Shown piece after piece: positions 46,601 to 55,717 of a stretch of DNA of 64,000 nt. The first letter of the stretch is position 1. Each line of letters opens with the position of its first letter. Under the pieces are notes generated by a model. That model did no database searches, was not told the origin of the DNA, and worked only from the letters and a program-made list of their open reading frames with translations. Source of the stretch: Chloroflexota bacterium. Its GTDB lineage: Bacteria > Chloroflexota > Anaerolineae > Anaerolineales > Villigracilaceae. The position numbers and the translations under genes are program-made. The DNA lies in contig JACRBI010000007.1 of NCBI GenBank assembly GCA_016234495.1, positions 1 through 64,000 on the forward strand, in the 5' to 3' direction.

Positions 46601-48445
46601 CTATTTTACCGCTTCTATGATTTCCGCGACCATGTCATAGCGGTGGAATTGCGGCATGATGTAAATTCCGCCGGCCCATGATTTGATATTTTGAATTAAT
46701 TCGACAGCCAGTTCCACGCCGATTTTTGCGCCGCCATCTCCGGCAGATTCGATTCTGGCGCGCGCTTCGTCAGGGATGAAGATGCCCGGCACTTCATGAT
46801 GCAAAAAGCTGGCGTGTCTCGCGCTGACCAACGGCAGAATCCCCGCGAGGATTGGCTTGTTCATTTTGCCGTGTTTCGCTTCGTAGGCTGCGATCAACTT
46901 CGGACCGTCACCCGCATAATAGATCGGCTGAGTGAGGAAGAAGTCCGCGCCTGCCTTGATCTTGCGATGCAGGTTCTTCACTTCGTTATCCACATCCTGC
47001 GGACAAAGATTCAGCGCCGCGCCAACGAAGAAATTTGTCGGCTGACCGATGCTTGTGCCGGAGTGATCCACGCCCATGTTGAATCCCTGCTTGATGAGTT
47101 TGATCAAGCCCGAGGGCACAAGATCGTAGTTATCCGTCGCTTCAGGGTAATCGCCAATCGAGGTCGGGTCACCCATCACGACAAAGACATTCCGCAAGCC
47201 GATCGCGTGCGCCGCAAGCAGGTCACCCTGCACGCGCAGAAGGTTGCGTCCGCGGGTGGGAAAATGCAAAGTTGTCTCCACGCCGATCTTGCGCTGAACC
47301 AGATCACACACCGCCCAGGCAGACATCCGCATCCGCGCCATCGGGGAGTCAGCTACATTGATGACGTCTGCCCCTGCGTCGGCTAGGAGCGAAGCGCCCG
47401 CCAGCAATTTATGAGTCGAGAGTCCGCGCGGTGGATCCATTTCAACGCAGATGGAGAATTTTCCCGCAGATAGTTTTTGTGCAAGTTCGGTGGGCTGCTC
47501 CACATCTGAAACTTCCACCTCTGAAATTTCCGAAGTTTCCAAAATCTCAGAGATTTGGATTGGAGCAGACTCAAAGGCTTTCTTCATGGCAGTGATGTGC
47601 TGCGGGGTTGTGCCGCAGCATCCGCCGACGACGCCCGCGCCAGCCTCGCGAAACGCAAGCGCGTAATCGCCGAAATATTCCGCATCGGCCGGGTACATGA
47701 TCCGCCCGCCGACCTGCTCCGGCCAGCCCGCATTCGGCTTGACCCAAAACTTGGCATCGGGGGCGGCCTGTTTCATTTGCTTTAAAATTCGCAGCAATTG
47801 CGAAGGCCCGCCTGAACAATTTACGCCGATCACATCTGCGCCGGCCTCCCGCACCTTGCGCGCCACCTTCATCGGGTCGTCGCCCAGCAGGGTGCGGTCA
47901 TCGCGCGTGAACGTCACCGATGCAACGATGGGCAGCGTGGAAATTTGTTTCGTAGCTTTGATGGCTTCTTGAATCTCGTATAGGTCGCTCATGGTTTCGA
48001 TGACGATCAGGTCGGCGCCGGCCTCAGCCAAAGCCCTGACCTGCTCCGCAAAAGCGGATCGCGCTTCCTCGGGTTTGACTCTGCCATAGGGAGCGATTCT
48101 CACCCCCAGCGGACCGATGTCGCCGGCCACGAGCACCTCCTTGAACGATGCAGCCACCGCCCGCCGCGCAAGTTCCACGCCGGCGCGGTTGATTCTCTGT
48201 ACGTCGTTTTCAAGTCCGTGCTTGCTTAATTTAAAGCGGTTCGCGCCGAATGTGTTGGTGATGATCAACTGCGCGCCGGCCTCGATATATTCGCGGTGAA
48301 TATCGGCCACTGCCGCAGGGTTGGTCAAGTTGAGTTCATCGAAGCATTTATCGAAGCCCACCCCGCGCGCGTGCAGCATCGTGCCCATTGCGCCGTCGGC
48401 AAGGATGGTGGAAATTTCAAGCAGTTCTAAAAATTTTTGAGACAT
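46601..48445 (-). CDS. Homocysteine S-methyltransferase - methylenetetrahydrofolate reductase fusion
   Basis: The 614-residue protein resembles YitJ-type enzymes. The first half (1-300) is a homocysteine methyltransferase barrel: LADGAMGTMLHARG, NTFGANRFKL, GVNCSGGP and GGCCGTTPQH (Cys residues for zinc). After a short Glu/Ser linker (300-325), the second half (325-614) is the MTHFR barrel: VEMDPPRG, LLRVQGDLLAAH..., GDPTSIGDYP and DFFLTQPIYY. It would make 5-methyl-THF and use it or another methyl donor for methionine. Both halves look intact. The gap to coaX holds a GACCGTGGACGATGGACGG-type repeat. Confidence 0.92.
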   Translation of the reverse strand: MSQKFLELLEISTILADGAMGTMLHARGVGFDKCFDELNLTNPAAVADIHREYIEAGAQLIITNTFGANRFKLSKHGLENDVQRINRAGVELARRAVAASFKEVLVAGDIGPLGVRIAPYGRVKPEEARSAFAEQVRALAEAGADLIVIETMSDLYEIQEAIKATKQISTLPIVASVTFTRDDRTLLGDDPMKVARKVREAGADVIGVNCSGGPSQLLRILKQMKQAAPDAKFWVKPNAGWPEQVGGRIMYPADAEYFGDYALAFREAGAGVVGGCCGTTPQHITAMKKAFESAPIQISEILETSEISEVEVSDVEQPTELAQKLSAGKFSICVEMDPPRGLSTHKLLAGASLLADAGADVINVADSPMARMRMSAWAVCDLVQRKIGVETTLHFPTRGRNLLRVQGDLLAAHAIGLRNVFVVMGDPTSIGDYPEATDNYDLVPSGLIKLIKQGFNMGVDHSGTSIGQPTNFFVGAALNLCPQDVDNEVKNLHRKIKAGADFFLTQPIYYAGDGPKLIAAYEAKHGKMNKPILAGILPLVSARHASFLHHEVPGIFIPDEARARIESAGDGGAKIGVELAVELIQNIKSWAGGIYIMPQFHRYDMVAEIIEAVK

Positions 48446-48535
48446 TTCTTTTCCTGTTCTTATTTTGTTTTTTCAAGGCATCAAGGTGGCAAGGGTTGGT
48501 GCATTTTTTTTGGTTCAATAAAAAAAATCCACAGA

Positions 48536-49048
48536 TTATGCAGATTGCGCAGATTTTTCTTCTTCAAATAAATGCGGCGCGTATTGTTTGATTTGTTGTC
48601 CGATTTCGGAATCACACCAGTTTTCTGAAAAACCAGATAAAGGAATTAGTGTTTTTCTAGAAAAGAATTCAAAAGGCATTGGTAAGTTTCTGCTTAAGAA
48701 GAAAGTCCACTTTTTCATACGAATTTGGGAATTATCAATCAAAAGGCATTCGTGTCGAAAGCCGTAACGCCAATTGACAGATATCCTTTCAATGCTTTTC
48801 CAGTCCGTTTCAAAAACAACTCCTGGTGCGTAATATTCAATTCCTTTTTCTGAAATGACGATATGCTCGTTTCGTAAAGTTTGAATTATGTTGTAGATGC
48901 CAAATAGCCCAAGCCCTACAAGGTAGACTCGAAGACAAAGAATATTTGGGAAAATGTAAAAGAACAACCCAATCATAGCAATAAGCATCAGTAGCGAAAC
49001 CGAAAAATAAATATATTTGGAACGACTTGTTAGATAATAACTGCTCAT
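48536..49048 (-). CDS. Two-helix membrane protein with PH-like domain
   Basis: From the ATG at 49048 (AAGG upstream) the product is 170 residues; the longer frame upstream is not protein-like. Two membrane helices (about 14-55: YIYFSVSLLMLIAMIGLFFYIF and VYLVGLGLFGIYNII) precede a soluble part with IVISEKGIEYYAPGVVFETDWKSIERI, a bacterial PH-like pattern. The end FEEEKSAQSA is encoded by a CAGATT-type repeat, so the native C-terminus may have been replaced. It is AT-rich. Function unknown. Confidence 0.55.
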   Translation of the reverse strand: MSSYYLTSRSKYIYFSVSLLMLIAMIGLFFYIFPNILCLRVYLVGLGLFGIYNIIQTLRNEHIVISEKGIEYYAPGVVFETDWKSIERISVNWRYGFRHECLLIDNSQIRMKKWTFFLSRNLPMPFEFFSRKTLIPLSGFSENWCDSEIGQQIKQYAPHLFEEEKSAQSA

Positions 49049-49115
49049 AAGTTTATACCTTGCACATCTTCCAGCGCGGGATTCAGCGGGCGGGGACAAT
49101 TGCACCACGTGCCCA

Positions 49116-49538
49116 TCATATCGTAATCCCATCTGCCTCTTCAAGCACCGACCTCGCCCATGCAGACACATCCGCGCAATAGATTTCCGCATTCTCTTTG
49201 CGGACATCGAGAATTGTTTTCGTCCACGTGGATTTATTGATAACAGGCTCGCCACCTTTCGATTTGAATTTGAAGGTGCGTTTTCCACTATCAACTGAAT
49301 CCTTCACCTGCTGACGGATCAACGAAGGTGATTTCTTTTCCACAATGAACTCCCTCAGGAGGTCGCGTTCATACAACCAGCCTTCAAGGGATAGTTTACT
49401 GGAATGCTGGAGCATGTATGCGGCGACGGTCAGATTGTGGACAGCGCCGTAACCCATGTCAGAAAATTCCAGCGCAAGAAATTCATCGAAGCGAGATTGG
49501 CATAAATTTTCAGGCGCACCGCATTCAGGACAGTTCAT
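49116..49538 (-). CDS. DUF5946-family protein
   Basis: The ATG at 49538 gives 140 residues, with GGAG 9 bases upstream and an ATGA overlap with the DinB gene. It begins MNCPECGAPENLCQSRFDEFLALEFSD and has GAVHNLTVAAYMLQHSSKLS. The Cys-rich start and the VH..TV.AY..QHP pattern are those of DUF5946. Function unknown. A zinc site from the two Cys pairs is likely. Confidence 0.75.
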   Translation of the reverse strand: MNCPECGAPENLCQSRFDEFLALEFSDMGYGAVHNLTVAAYMLQHSSKLSLEGWLYERDLLREFIVEKKSPSLIRQQVKDSVDSGKRTFKFKSKGGEPVINKSTWTKTILDVRKENAEIYCADVSAWARSVLEEADGITI

Positions 49539-50008
49539 TTCCTGCTCCAAAGCCAGATAATATAATCCTGGTCAAAGGTTGGCGCGCCTAACTCTGTGAG
49601 CTTTTGCAAAACAGTTGAGCGATGGTCAGTGCCGTGATTGACCAGGTGCAAAAGCACTGCCCAACGCGGATGGGTAAATTCAGGCGGCTTCTGATTCAAT
49701 TCTTCTTCTGTCGCCTCGTTGATGTAATTGAAAAAATCCTTTGCCACTGCATCGAATAAGTCACGTGCGGCAATGCGCGTCGGATAATCTTCAAATTTCA
49801 GATGCCCAACATCGGGTCCGTTTTTCAGACCTGAAAGCCAGCGGCGGTCAGTGCTGGCAAGATGCACCATCAGATTGCGGATCGAGCCACGTGAGTAAAC
49901 GTCGTCCGCGAGAAACTGCTCATCAGTAATACGGTCAATCAATTCCCATACGCGGCGGGTCATGTCAAGGTGATATTCAATGAAAGTTTTTATCATTTGC
50001 AGTGACAC
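49535..50008 (-). CDS. DinB-family protein
   Basis: A 157-residue four-helix protein of the DinB/YfiT type. Motifs include RNLMVHLASTDRRWLSGL (first metal His, about 48) and LLHLVNHGTDHRSTVLQKL (two more His, about 122-128), the usual three-His metal site. Relatives include thiol-dependent transferases. The GTG at 50008 is the probable start (AGGAG about 10 bases upstream). An ATG 12 bases inside is possible. It is the middle gene of a YdeI-DinB-DUF5946 run. Confidence 0.85.
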   Translation of the reverse strand: MSLQMIKTFIEYHLDMTRRVWELIDRITDEQFLADDVYSRGSIRNLMVHLASTDRRWLSGLKNGPDVGHLKFEDYPTRIAARDLFDAVAKDFFNYINEATEEELNQKPPEFTHPRWAVLLHLVNHGTDHRSTVLQKLTELGAPTFDQDYIIWLWSRK

Positions 50009-50034
50009 AATCGGTTATCTCCTGCGTTCAAGTT

Positions 50035-50373
50035 TTACACATCTTTCGGCAATGTCGCCCGACCCGCTTCGGTCATTTTGCCTTCTTCGCGCATTCTGCG
50101 CGCTCGCTCGATATTTGTCTCCGTCCAATTGGATTTGGGTCTGCGGCGCGTGAAGCGTGTGGCATAGCGGTCACCGTCCATGCCTTTTTCGAAGCCGTCG
50201 ATCCAGCCGAAGCAGATGGCTTCCTCCACCGCATCGGCGTAGGGAATGGACGGTTTCTTCGTCACCTTCTTATATTGAATCAGCCAGATCTCTTTTTTAA
50301 ATTTGTGATTCTGCTCCAGCCATTCGCGGAACTCTTCACGCGTTGTTACATAAACTGTCTCGCCGATTTCCAT
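50035..50373 (-). CDS. YdeI/OmpD-associated family protein
   Basis: The 112-residue protein contains YVTTREEFREWLEQN, EIWLIQYKK, YADAVEEAICFGWIDG and YATRFTRRRPKSNWTE, the hallmarks of the YdeI family. That family's name comes from a stress- and bacteriocin-resistance context; its biochemistry is unclear. The domain is complete apart from a short C-terminal tail. GGAGG lies 6 bases before the ATG. DinB follows 26 bases downstream on the same strand. Confidence 0.88.
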   Translation of the reverse strand: MEIGETVYVTTREEFREWLEQNHKFKKEIWLIQYKKVTKKPSIPYADAVEEAICFGWIDGFEKGMDGDRYATRFTRRRPKSNWTETNIERARRMREEGKMTEAGRATLPKDV

Positions 50374-50460
50374 TGCTGCCTCCGCAACATTCCATGAATC
50401 AATTGCACAAGTTTTATATCACGAGCAGAGGGTCAGGTCAAATAAAACTGACTCATCCGT

Positions 50461-51255
50461 CTATTCGCTGTCCCACCATAACAAGGCACGCTGTAAAAAG
50501 GAAAAGACAACAAGCGCAGGGACGGTCATCACCACCGAGGCAGACATCAACAGCGGCCAGTTGGTTTTGTCCATTTCTTGAAGTTGGAGCAGACCAACGG
50601 GCAGGGTGTAAAGTGTCTGCGAGCGCAAGTAAAGCAGCGGCGTGATGAAGTCGTTCCAGTAAAAGAGGAAGGACAACATTCCCACTGCCATCAACGCGGG
50701 ACGGGCAAGCGGCAAAGCGATTCGCAGCCAGACCTGAAACAAGTTCGCGCCGTCGAGTTCCGCAGTTTCGAACACGGAACGATCCACGCGGCGGAAGGTC
50801 CAGTAGAACAGCAAAACAAACAGCGGACTTGTTCCCATCAACGCGGGGGCGAGCAAAGGCAGGCGCGAGTTTGTGATTCCCAGCCACGCGAAAAGCAGGA
50901 AGCGCGTCAGCCACACGGCGGTGACGGGAATCATTTGCAGGATGCCGGAAAGAATCAGCAAACGAAAACGCGCGCGCTTTCCCAGCAGCGACATGCCAAA
51001 CCCAGCCAGTGATGCAGTCAGCAGGGTGAGCAGGACTCCGGCAATGCTGATGAACAACGAATTGAAAAGATAACGCCCGAATGGAAGAATCTCGAAGATG
51101 CGGGCATAGTTGGCGAAGGTCGGTGCTTCGGGTAGAAACTCCAGCCCTCGAGACGGAATCAAGCCCGGGCTTCGGAGTGACGCGCTGAACATCCACAAGA
51201 GAGGCAGCAGGAAGAGTCCCGTCAGCAAAATGGAAAGCAGTCCCTTAATCTTCAT
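50461..51255 (-). CDS. Sugar ABC transporter permease (MalG type)
   Basis: The ATG at 51255 (inside the upstream gene's last codons) gives 264 residues. Six membrane helices and the EAA-type loop ELDGANLFQVWLRIALPLARPALM mark a MalG/CUT1 inner-membrane permease. The longer frame upstream is not used. It works with the permease and binding protein upstream; no ATPase gene is in the cluster, so a shared MsmK-like ATPase elsewhere is expected. Confidence 0.9.
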   Translation of the reverse strand: MKIKGLLSILLTGLFLLPLLWMFSASLRSPGLIPSRGLEFLPEAPTFANYARIFEILPFGRYLFNSLFISIAGVLLTLLTASLAGFGMSLLGKRARFRLLILSGILQMIPVTAVWLTRFLLFAWLGITNSRLPLLAPALMGTSPLFVLLFYWTFRRVDRSVFETAELDGANLFQVWLRIALPLARPALMAVGMLSFLFYWNDFITPLLYLRSQTLYTLPVGLLQLQEMDKTNWPLLMSASVVMTVPALVVFSFLQRALLWWDSE

Positions 51256-52129
51256 CGAAGCCCTGCCCTTCAAAGATGAAGTACACCAGCCCGACAAGAA
51301 TCAGCGTGACGAGAAAGACCATCAGCATCGCGGCCGCGGCCTGGCCAAATCGCAGCCCGTCGAACGCGGATTCATAAATAAAAAGCGGCGTGAAAAAAGT
51401 GGAGTAATACGGGCCGCCGCGCGTCATGATGAAAGCCGGGGTAAATGTGTTTTGAAACGAAAGCGCCACATCACGAACGCTGAGCAAAACCAGCCACGGG
51501 CTGAGCAGCGGCATGGTGATGGATGAAAAAATCTGCCAGCGGTTCGCGCCGTCCACGCGCACGGCATCGTTGACCTCGGCCGGGATGTGTCGCAGACCTG
51601 CCAGCAGAATCACGAATCCTTCGCCGATTTGAAAAAGCGAGATGAGGACGAGTGCTGGCAGTGACCAGGCGGAATCAGCCAGCCAGGATGGAGCCGGCAA
51701 ACCAAGCAGCCGCAGCGCATCATTCATCGGACCGTAAAGTGGATTCAGAATCCAGAGCCAGGTCAGCGCGTAGGCCGTGTCCGGGATGACAGTCGGCAGG
51801 TATGCGGCAGCGCGGAAGAATCCAACCGCGCGGCGCGGATGGTTGTACAGCAGGGCGAGTCCGAGCGCGCCCAAAACTCGCAGCGGAATCGCCAGCGCGA
51901 TGAACAAAAGCGAGTTGGTGATCGCCGCCCAAAAAAGCGGGTCGCGCCGCAGCAGTTGAAAATTTTGCCAGCCGATGAAGAGCGGCCGGTCAATGCCGTT
52001 GAAGCGCGTAAAGGAAATAAAAAACGAAATGCCTGCCGGGAGGGCGATCAGAAGGAAAGCTCCCAGCAGATAAGGTGCAAGCAAGGCAAAAATTTGCGAA
52101 CGGGAACGGGTCAAATTATTTTGGCTCAT
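51245..52129 (-). CDS. Sugar ABC transporter permease (MalF type)
   Basis: A 294-residue permease with six membrane helices and the EAA motif (RVDGANRWQIFSSITMPLLSPWLV). Typical MalF/UgpA start (YLLGAFLLIALPAGISFFISF) and NPLYGPMNDALRLLGLP segment. It overlaps the following permease by 11 bases. A 205-base repeat-containing gap separates it from the binding-protein gene upstream. Confidence 0.92.
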   Translation of the reverse strand: MSQNNLTRSRSQIFALLAPYLLGAFLLIALPAGISFFISFTRFNGIDRPLFIGWQNFQLLRRDPLFWAAITNSLLFIALAIPLRVLGALGLALLYNHPRRAVGFFRAAAYLPTVIPDTAYALTWLWILNPLYGPMNDALRLLGLPAPSWLADSAWSLPALVLISLFQIGEGFVILLAGLRHIPAEVNDAVRVDGANRWQIFSSITMPLLSPWLVLLSVRDVALSFQNTFTPAFIMTRGGPYYSTFFTPLFIYESAFDGLRFGQAAAAMLMVFLVTLILVGLVYFIFEGQGFDED

Positions 52130-52149
52130 GTGTAGATGTAGACTCTGTG

Positions 52150-52290
52150 TAATAAGTCAAACCCTTTTAACGCGAATTACGCAAATTGGGCGAATGGCGC
52201 GAATTTTTAGCGTTACACCGCATGATTTGCAAAGCAAAACACGCGCGGCGCAAGTGTTCGGGAAATTCGCGTTAAGGTTTTGCTCTTTGA
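52150..52290. repeat. AACGCGAATT-type dispersed repeat in the ABC operon
   Basis: Contains AACGCGAATTACGCAAATT, GCGTTACACCGCATG, CGCGCGGCGCAAGTGTTCG and GCGTTAAGG. A related copy is at 40640-40790. It lies between the binding-protein and permease genes. Confidence 0.55.
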
Positions 52291-52334
52291 ACGCGACAAG
52301 TTTTGTTGTCCGAACACTCTTAACACATGAGGCA

Positions 52335-53600
52335 TTATTTCTCGAAAAAAATTTCCTGTGAAAGCTGCACGGCCCTCAACATCGCGTCATTGACACTGGC
52401 TTCGCCATAGAAGGCGCGCATGATTTCCTCAGATGCTGTTTCCTCGACCTCTGCCCAATTTGGGTGGATGGGCAGGGCGCGAATAAATGGAATCGTATCG
52501 AGGAAGACGCGGCTGTTGGCAGGCTTTGCGTTCGGGTCGAGGAATGCAGGCGAGTTGGCAACGGAGATAAGCGAAGGCACTGTGCGCCCGGTGCCGGCAA
52601 TGATGGTCTGGCCTTCGACAGAGTTGGCGTATTCGATGAAAGTCCACGCGGCGGGTTTATTCTTCGATGCGCTCGGCAGGCAATAAGCGTCGGCATGAAG
52701 GATGCTCGCCGGCACGTCCTTTTGCGGCAGGGCGGCCACGTCCCAATCAAAGTCAGCGGATTCGCGATAGGTCGGCACGCCGCGGCGGCTGTTGAAGAAC
52801 ATCGCCAATCGCCCGTTGATGAAACGACTCTCACTGTCTTCAGAAGACTCTTCCTCGGCGTTCGGCACAACCCGATGAATGGTCTGCAAACTGACGAAGA
52901 ACTCGGCCGCTTGAAGATCTTCCGACAGGTCGAGCGTGAGCGTGGTCGGGTTGGCGTCATCGTCCACGACGACGCCGTTCACCTGCCAGATGAACGGCGC
53001 AAGGCGGATGAGCGACGGTTCGATCCCCGCCCCGAACTGGTCGGTCACCCCATCACGATCCACATCTTTGGTGAGTGCTTGCGCCGCAGAAAGAAAATCA
53101 TCCCAAGTCCAGCCGTCGGCAGGGTAAGGCACTCCCGCACTGTCGAACAAATCCTTGTTGAAATAAACCACGAGGCTGGAAATATTTTGCGGAATGCAGG
53201 TCAACTCGCCGTGCCATTTGAAGGCGTTGATCGCCTCGGGATAAAAGTCCGCCTCTTTGATGAGATTGGATTTTTCAAGATACGCACCCAGCGGTTCAAG
53301 CGCGCCGATGTTGGCGAAGCCCGCAAATCGCCGGTAGTTGATCAACAGCACATCGGCGGGGTCACCCGCTGTCAGGTCGGCTGCGAGGCGTTTGCGGTAA
53401 TCCGCTTGCCCGGGAATCTGAATTATCTCCACTTGAATTTCAGGGTGCGCCTGTGAAAAAGAATCCACCAGATTTTGATAAGCGGCAAGTTCAGCCGGGT
53501 CGCCAAAAACCATGAAGGAAATTTTTCCGTTGGCAGGCCGGCAGGCAGAAAGAATAATGGCTGTCATCACAAAAAGAAAAAAAATGGATTTGGTTTTCAT
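52335..53600 (-). CDS. Extracellular sugar-binding lipoprotein (SBP family 1)
   Basis: The 421-residue protein has a lipoprotein signal (TAIILSACRP, Cys about 20) and the family 1 fold: FSQAHPEIQVEIIQIPGQADYRKRLAADLTAGDPADVLLI, later DGWTWDDFLSAAQALT and NSVEGQTIIA. It captures oligosaccharides outside the cell for the two permeases downstream. Substrate unknown. It is divergent from the tungstate regulator gene. Confidence 0.92.
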   Translation of the reverse strand: MKTKSIFFLFVMTAIILSACRPANGKISFMVFGDPAELAAYQNLVDSFSQAHPEIQVEIIQIPGQADYRKRLAADLTAGDPADVLLINYRRFAGFANIGALEPLGAYLEKSNLIKEADFYPEAINAFKWHGELTCIPQNISSLVVYFNKDLFDSAGVPYPADGWTWDDFLSAAQALTKDVDRDGVTDQFGAGIEPSLIRLAPFIWQVNGVVVDDDANPTTLTLDLSEDLQAAEFFVSLQTIHRVVPNAEEESSEDSESRFINGRLAMFFNSRRGVPTYRESADFDWDVAALPQKDVPASILHADAYCLPSASKNKPAAWTFIEYANSVEGQTIIAGTGRTVPSLISVANSPAFLDPNAKPANSRVFLDTIPFIRALPIHPNWAEVEETASEEIMRAFYGEASVNDAMLRAVQLSQEIFFEK

Positions 53601-53650
53601 GAAATCCTTTGAGCGTGACCAATATGGTCTGGGATTTTATCACGGAGAAG

Positions 53651-53704
53651 TTGACGAATACTTTATGGCCGTGATAAACTTTCGATTAAGTTTCCCCTTA
53701 ATTG
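53651..53704 (+). promoter_or_regulatory. Promoter and operator of the tungstate regulator gene
   Basis: TTGACG (53651-53656), 18 bases, TAAACT (53675-53680). Immediately after the -10 box lies CGATTAAG-TTTCCC-CTTAATTG (53683-53704), an inverted repeat with one mismatch. It matches the operator before tupA, so the regulator probably controls its own gene. Confidence 0.65.
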
Positions 53705-53714
53705 CAAATCAAAA

Positions 53715-54689
53715 ATGAAAACCGTAAAACCCGTCCATTCTTTTGACAAGATCAAACTGCTGGCAGATTCCCGCCGCATGGAGATTTTGCGCCTGCTGAT
53801 GGACTCACCCGCCACACTCACGCATCTCGCGCGGACCTTGAAGCAGTCTCCCGCGTGGATACGGCATCACATCCTCGCGCTTGAATCCGGCGACCTGATC
53901 GAGATCAGCGAAGTCCGCAAGACCGGCAAGGTGCTGGAAAAGTTCTATCGCGCAAAAGGCGGCGCTTTTCTTTTACAGGAGATCGTCCTGCCAAAGAGTA
54001 AAAAGCCCCCGGTCATTTTTTCCGGAAGTCATGATCTGGCGCTCGAAGAAATTGCCGAACATCTCAGCAAACATGTGACCATGTTAAGCCAGCCCGTCGG
54101 CTCGCTGGACGGGCTGGTCTACCTGCGGCAGGGATTGTGCCAAATCTCAGGCGCGCACATTTTGGATGAGACCGGCGAGTACAACACGCCCACGGTTCGG
54201 CATCTCTTCCCAGACCGCAGCGTGGAACTGGTGACACTCGCCCACCGCACACAAGGGCTGATCCTCGCGGCGGGAAATCCCAAAGGCATAAAAAAAATTT
54301 CAGACATCGCGCGCGGCAACGTAAAATTCATCAACCGCAATCCAGGTTCCGGCACACGCTTGTGGATCGACGCCGAACTCAAAAAACAAAGAATCGATTC
54401 GACATTTATCAATGGCTATGACAGAGCGGTCAAAACACACAGCGAAGCCGCTGAATTGATCTCGCAGAAAAAAGCAGATGTATCCATCGGCTTGCAGGCT
54501 GCCGCGCACCAGCACGGGCTGGATTTCATCCCGCTTTTTGAGGAACGCTACGACCTCGTCCTGCCGCGCGAGCATGAAAAGACCCTCTCACCGCTGCTCG
54601 ACTACCTGCAAACATCAACCTTCCGCAGCGGCCTCAATTCATTGACCGGGTACAACGCATCTCACAGCGGAGAACAGATTGTTCCGTAA
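53715..54689 (+). CDS. Winged-helix regulator with periplasmic-binding-like ligand domain (probable tungstate/molybdate regulator)
   Basis: The 324-residue product has an ArsR-like winged helix (10-80: MEILRLLMDSPATLTHLARTLKQSPAWIRHHILAL). It is followed by a PBP-like domain (PF12727-type, 110-310: ISGAHILDETGEYN, VKFINRNPGSGTRLWID, AAHQHGLDFIPLFEERYDLVLP). This domain occurs in oxyanion regulators and MoeA fusions. Placed before tupA and sharing its palindrome, it likely senses tungstate or molybdate and controls the transporter. No export signal. Confidence 0.85.
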   Translation: MKTVKPVHSFDKIKLLADSRRMEILRLLMDSPATLTHLARTLKQSPAWIRHHILALESGDLIEISEVRKTGKVLEKFYRAKGGAFLLQEIVLPKSKKPPVIFSGSHDLALEEIAEHLSKHVTMLSQPVGSLDGLVYLRQGLCQISGAHILDETGEYNTPTVRHLFPDRSVELVTLAHRTQGLILAAGNPKGIKKISDIARGNVKFINRNPGSGTRLWIDAELKKQRIDSTFINGYDRAVKTHSEAAELISQKKADVSIGLQAAAHQHGLDFIPLFEERYDLVLPREHEKTLSPLLDYLQTSTFRSGLNSLTGYNASHSGEQIVP

Positions 54690-54710
54690 AGTTTTTTTAT
54701 TTTCATATTT

Positions 54711-54732
54711 CGATTAAGTATTTTCTTAATCG
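54711..54732 (+). promoter_or_regulatory. Palindromic operator upstream of tupA
   Basis: A perfect inverted repeat CGATTAAG-TATTTT-CTTAATCG, 29 bases before the tupA ATG. Half-site length and spacing match the element at 53683-53704. It overlaps the region where a -10 box and start site are expected. Confidence 0.75.
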
Positions 54733-54760
54733 AGTTGGCAAAATTCAACGCAAAAAGGAA

Positions 54761-55654
54761 ATGAATATGAAACTCACCACACGCAACTTTTTATTGACCT
54801 TTGGACTGATTCTGGCGATCGCCCTGACCGCGTGCGGATCAGCCGCGCCGACAGTTGCTCTCGTTACCGAATCATCAGCCAACCCGAATCTGATTCTTGC
54901 CACCACCACCTCCACACAGGATTCTGGTCTGCTCGATGTGCTCGTCCCCATGTTCGAAGCGCAGACAGGCTATGTCGTGCAAACCATCGCCGTCGGCACG
55001 GGTGAAGCGCTCAAGATGGGCGAAGAAGGTAACGCCGATGTGCTGCTCGTCCACGCGCCCTCTTCCGAAGTCACATTCATGGACGGCGGTTTCGGCAAGG
55101 ATCGTATGCTCGTCATGCACAATGATTTCATCATCGTCGGCCCGGCGGATGATCCCGCAGGAATCAAAGACCTCGGCCCCAAGGATGCCTTCCTCGCCAT
55201 TTACAACGCAGGCGCAAATTTCGTCTCACGCGGCGATGACTCTGGCACACACAAAAAGGAAGTAAGTTTCTGGAAGAAAGCCGAGAAAGACCCCGCCACC
55301 GAAAAGCCCGAATGGTTCATTGAAACTGGTCAAGGCATGGGCGCATCGCTGACCGTCGCCTCTGAAAAGCAGGCGTACATCCTGACCGACCGCGCCACCT
55401 TCCTCGCCAACAAAGCCAATCTTCAACTCGAAGTTTTGCTCGAAGGCAACAACGCCCTGTTGAATGTCTATCATGTCATCACCGTCAACCCCGACAAATG
55501 GCTAGCAGTCAACTACGAGGGTGCGATGGCTTTCGCCAAATTCATCACCGACCCCGCCACGCAGGCGATCATCGCAGAGTTTGGCGTGGAGAAATTCGGC
55601 CAGCCGCTCTTCTACCCGGATGCCGATAAAACAGACGCAGACCTCGGCCTGTAA
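54761..55654 (+). CDS. tupA: Tungstate-binding lipoprotein TupA, copy 1
   Basis: TupA binds tungstate outside the membrane for import. The 297-residue lipoprotein (ALTACGS, Cys about 26) has the diagnostic ATTTSTQDSGLLDVLVPMFE motif. Also present are VGTGEALKMGEEGNADVLLVHAP, SRGDDSGTHKKE, WFIETGQGMGASL and YPDADKTDADLGL. Both oxyanion loops are complete. A second copy follows 63 bases later across a hairpin. Confidence 0.95.
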   Translation: MNMKLTTRNFLLTFGLILAIALTACGSAAPTVALVTESSANPNLILATTTSTQDSGLLDVLVPMFEAQTGYVVQTIAVGTGEALKMGEEGNADVLLVHAPSSEVTFMDGGFGKDRMLVMHNDFIIVGPADDPAGIKDLGPKDAFLAIYNAGANFVSRGDDSGTHKKEVSFWKKAEKDPATEKPEWFIETGQGMGASLTVASEKQAYILTDRATFLANKANLQLEVLLEGNNALLNVYHVITVNPDKWLAVNYEGAMAFAKFITDPATQAIIAEFGVEKFGQPLFYPDADKTDADLGL

Positions 55655-55672
55655 TATAATCAACCTGGTAAT

Positions 55673-55706
55673 AGGGGCGGCTCGCAAGCGAAGTCGCCCC
55701 TTTATT
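55673..55706 (+). terminator. Hairpin between the two tupA genes
   Basis: AGGGGCG (55673-55679) pairs with CGCCCCT (55695-55701), followed by TTATTATC. Part of the TAGGGGCG dispersed repeat group. It may lower expression of downstream genes relative to the first tupA. Confidence 0.55.
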
Positions 55707-55717
55707 ATCGGAGTTGA

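Noticed and set aside
49049-49294. Extension of the two-helix membrane protein to a 252-codon frame
   Set aside because: The added part overlaps the DUF5946 gene and its spacer and is not protein-like.
52464-53456. 330-codon open frame antisense to the sugar-binding protein
   Set aside because: The minus-strand frame is a clear family 1 binding protein; the plus frame has no motif.
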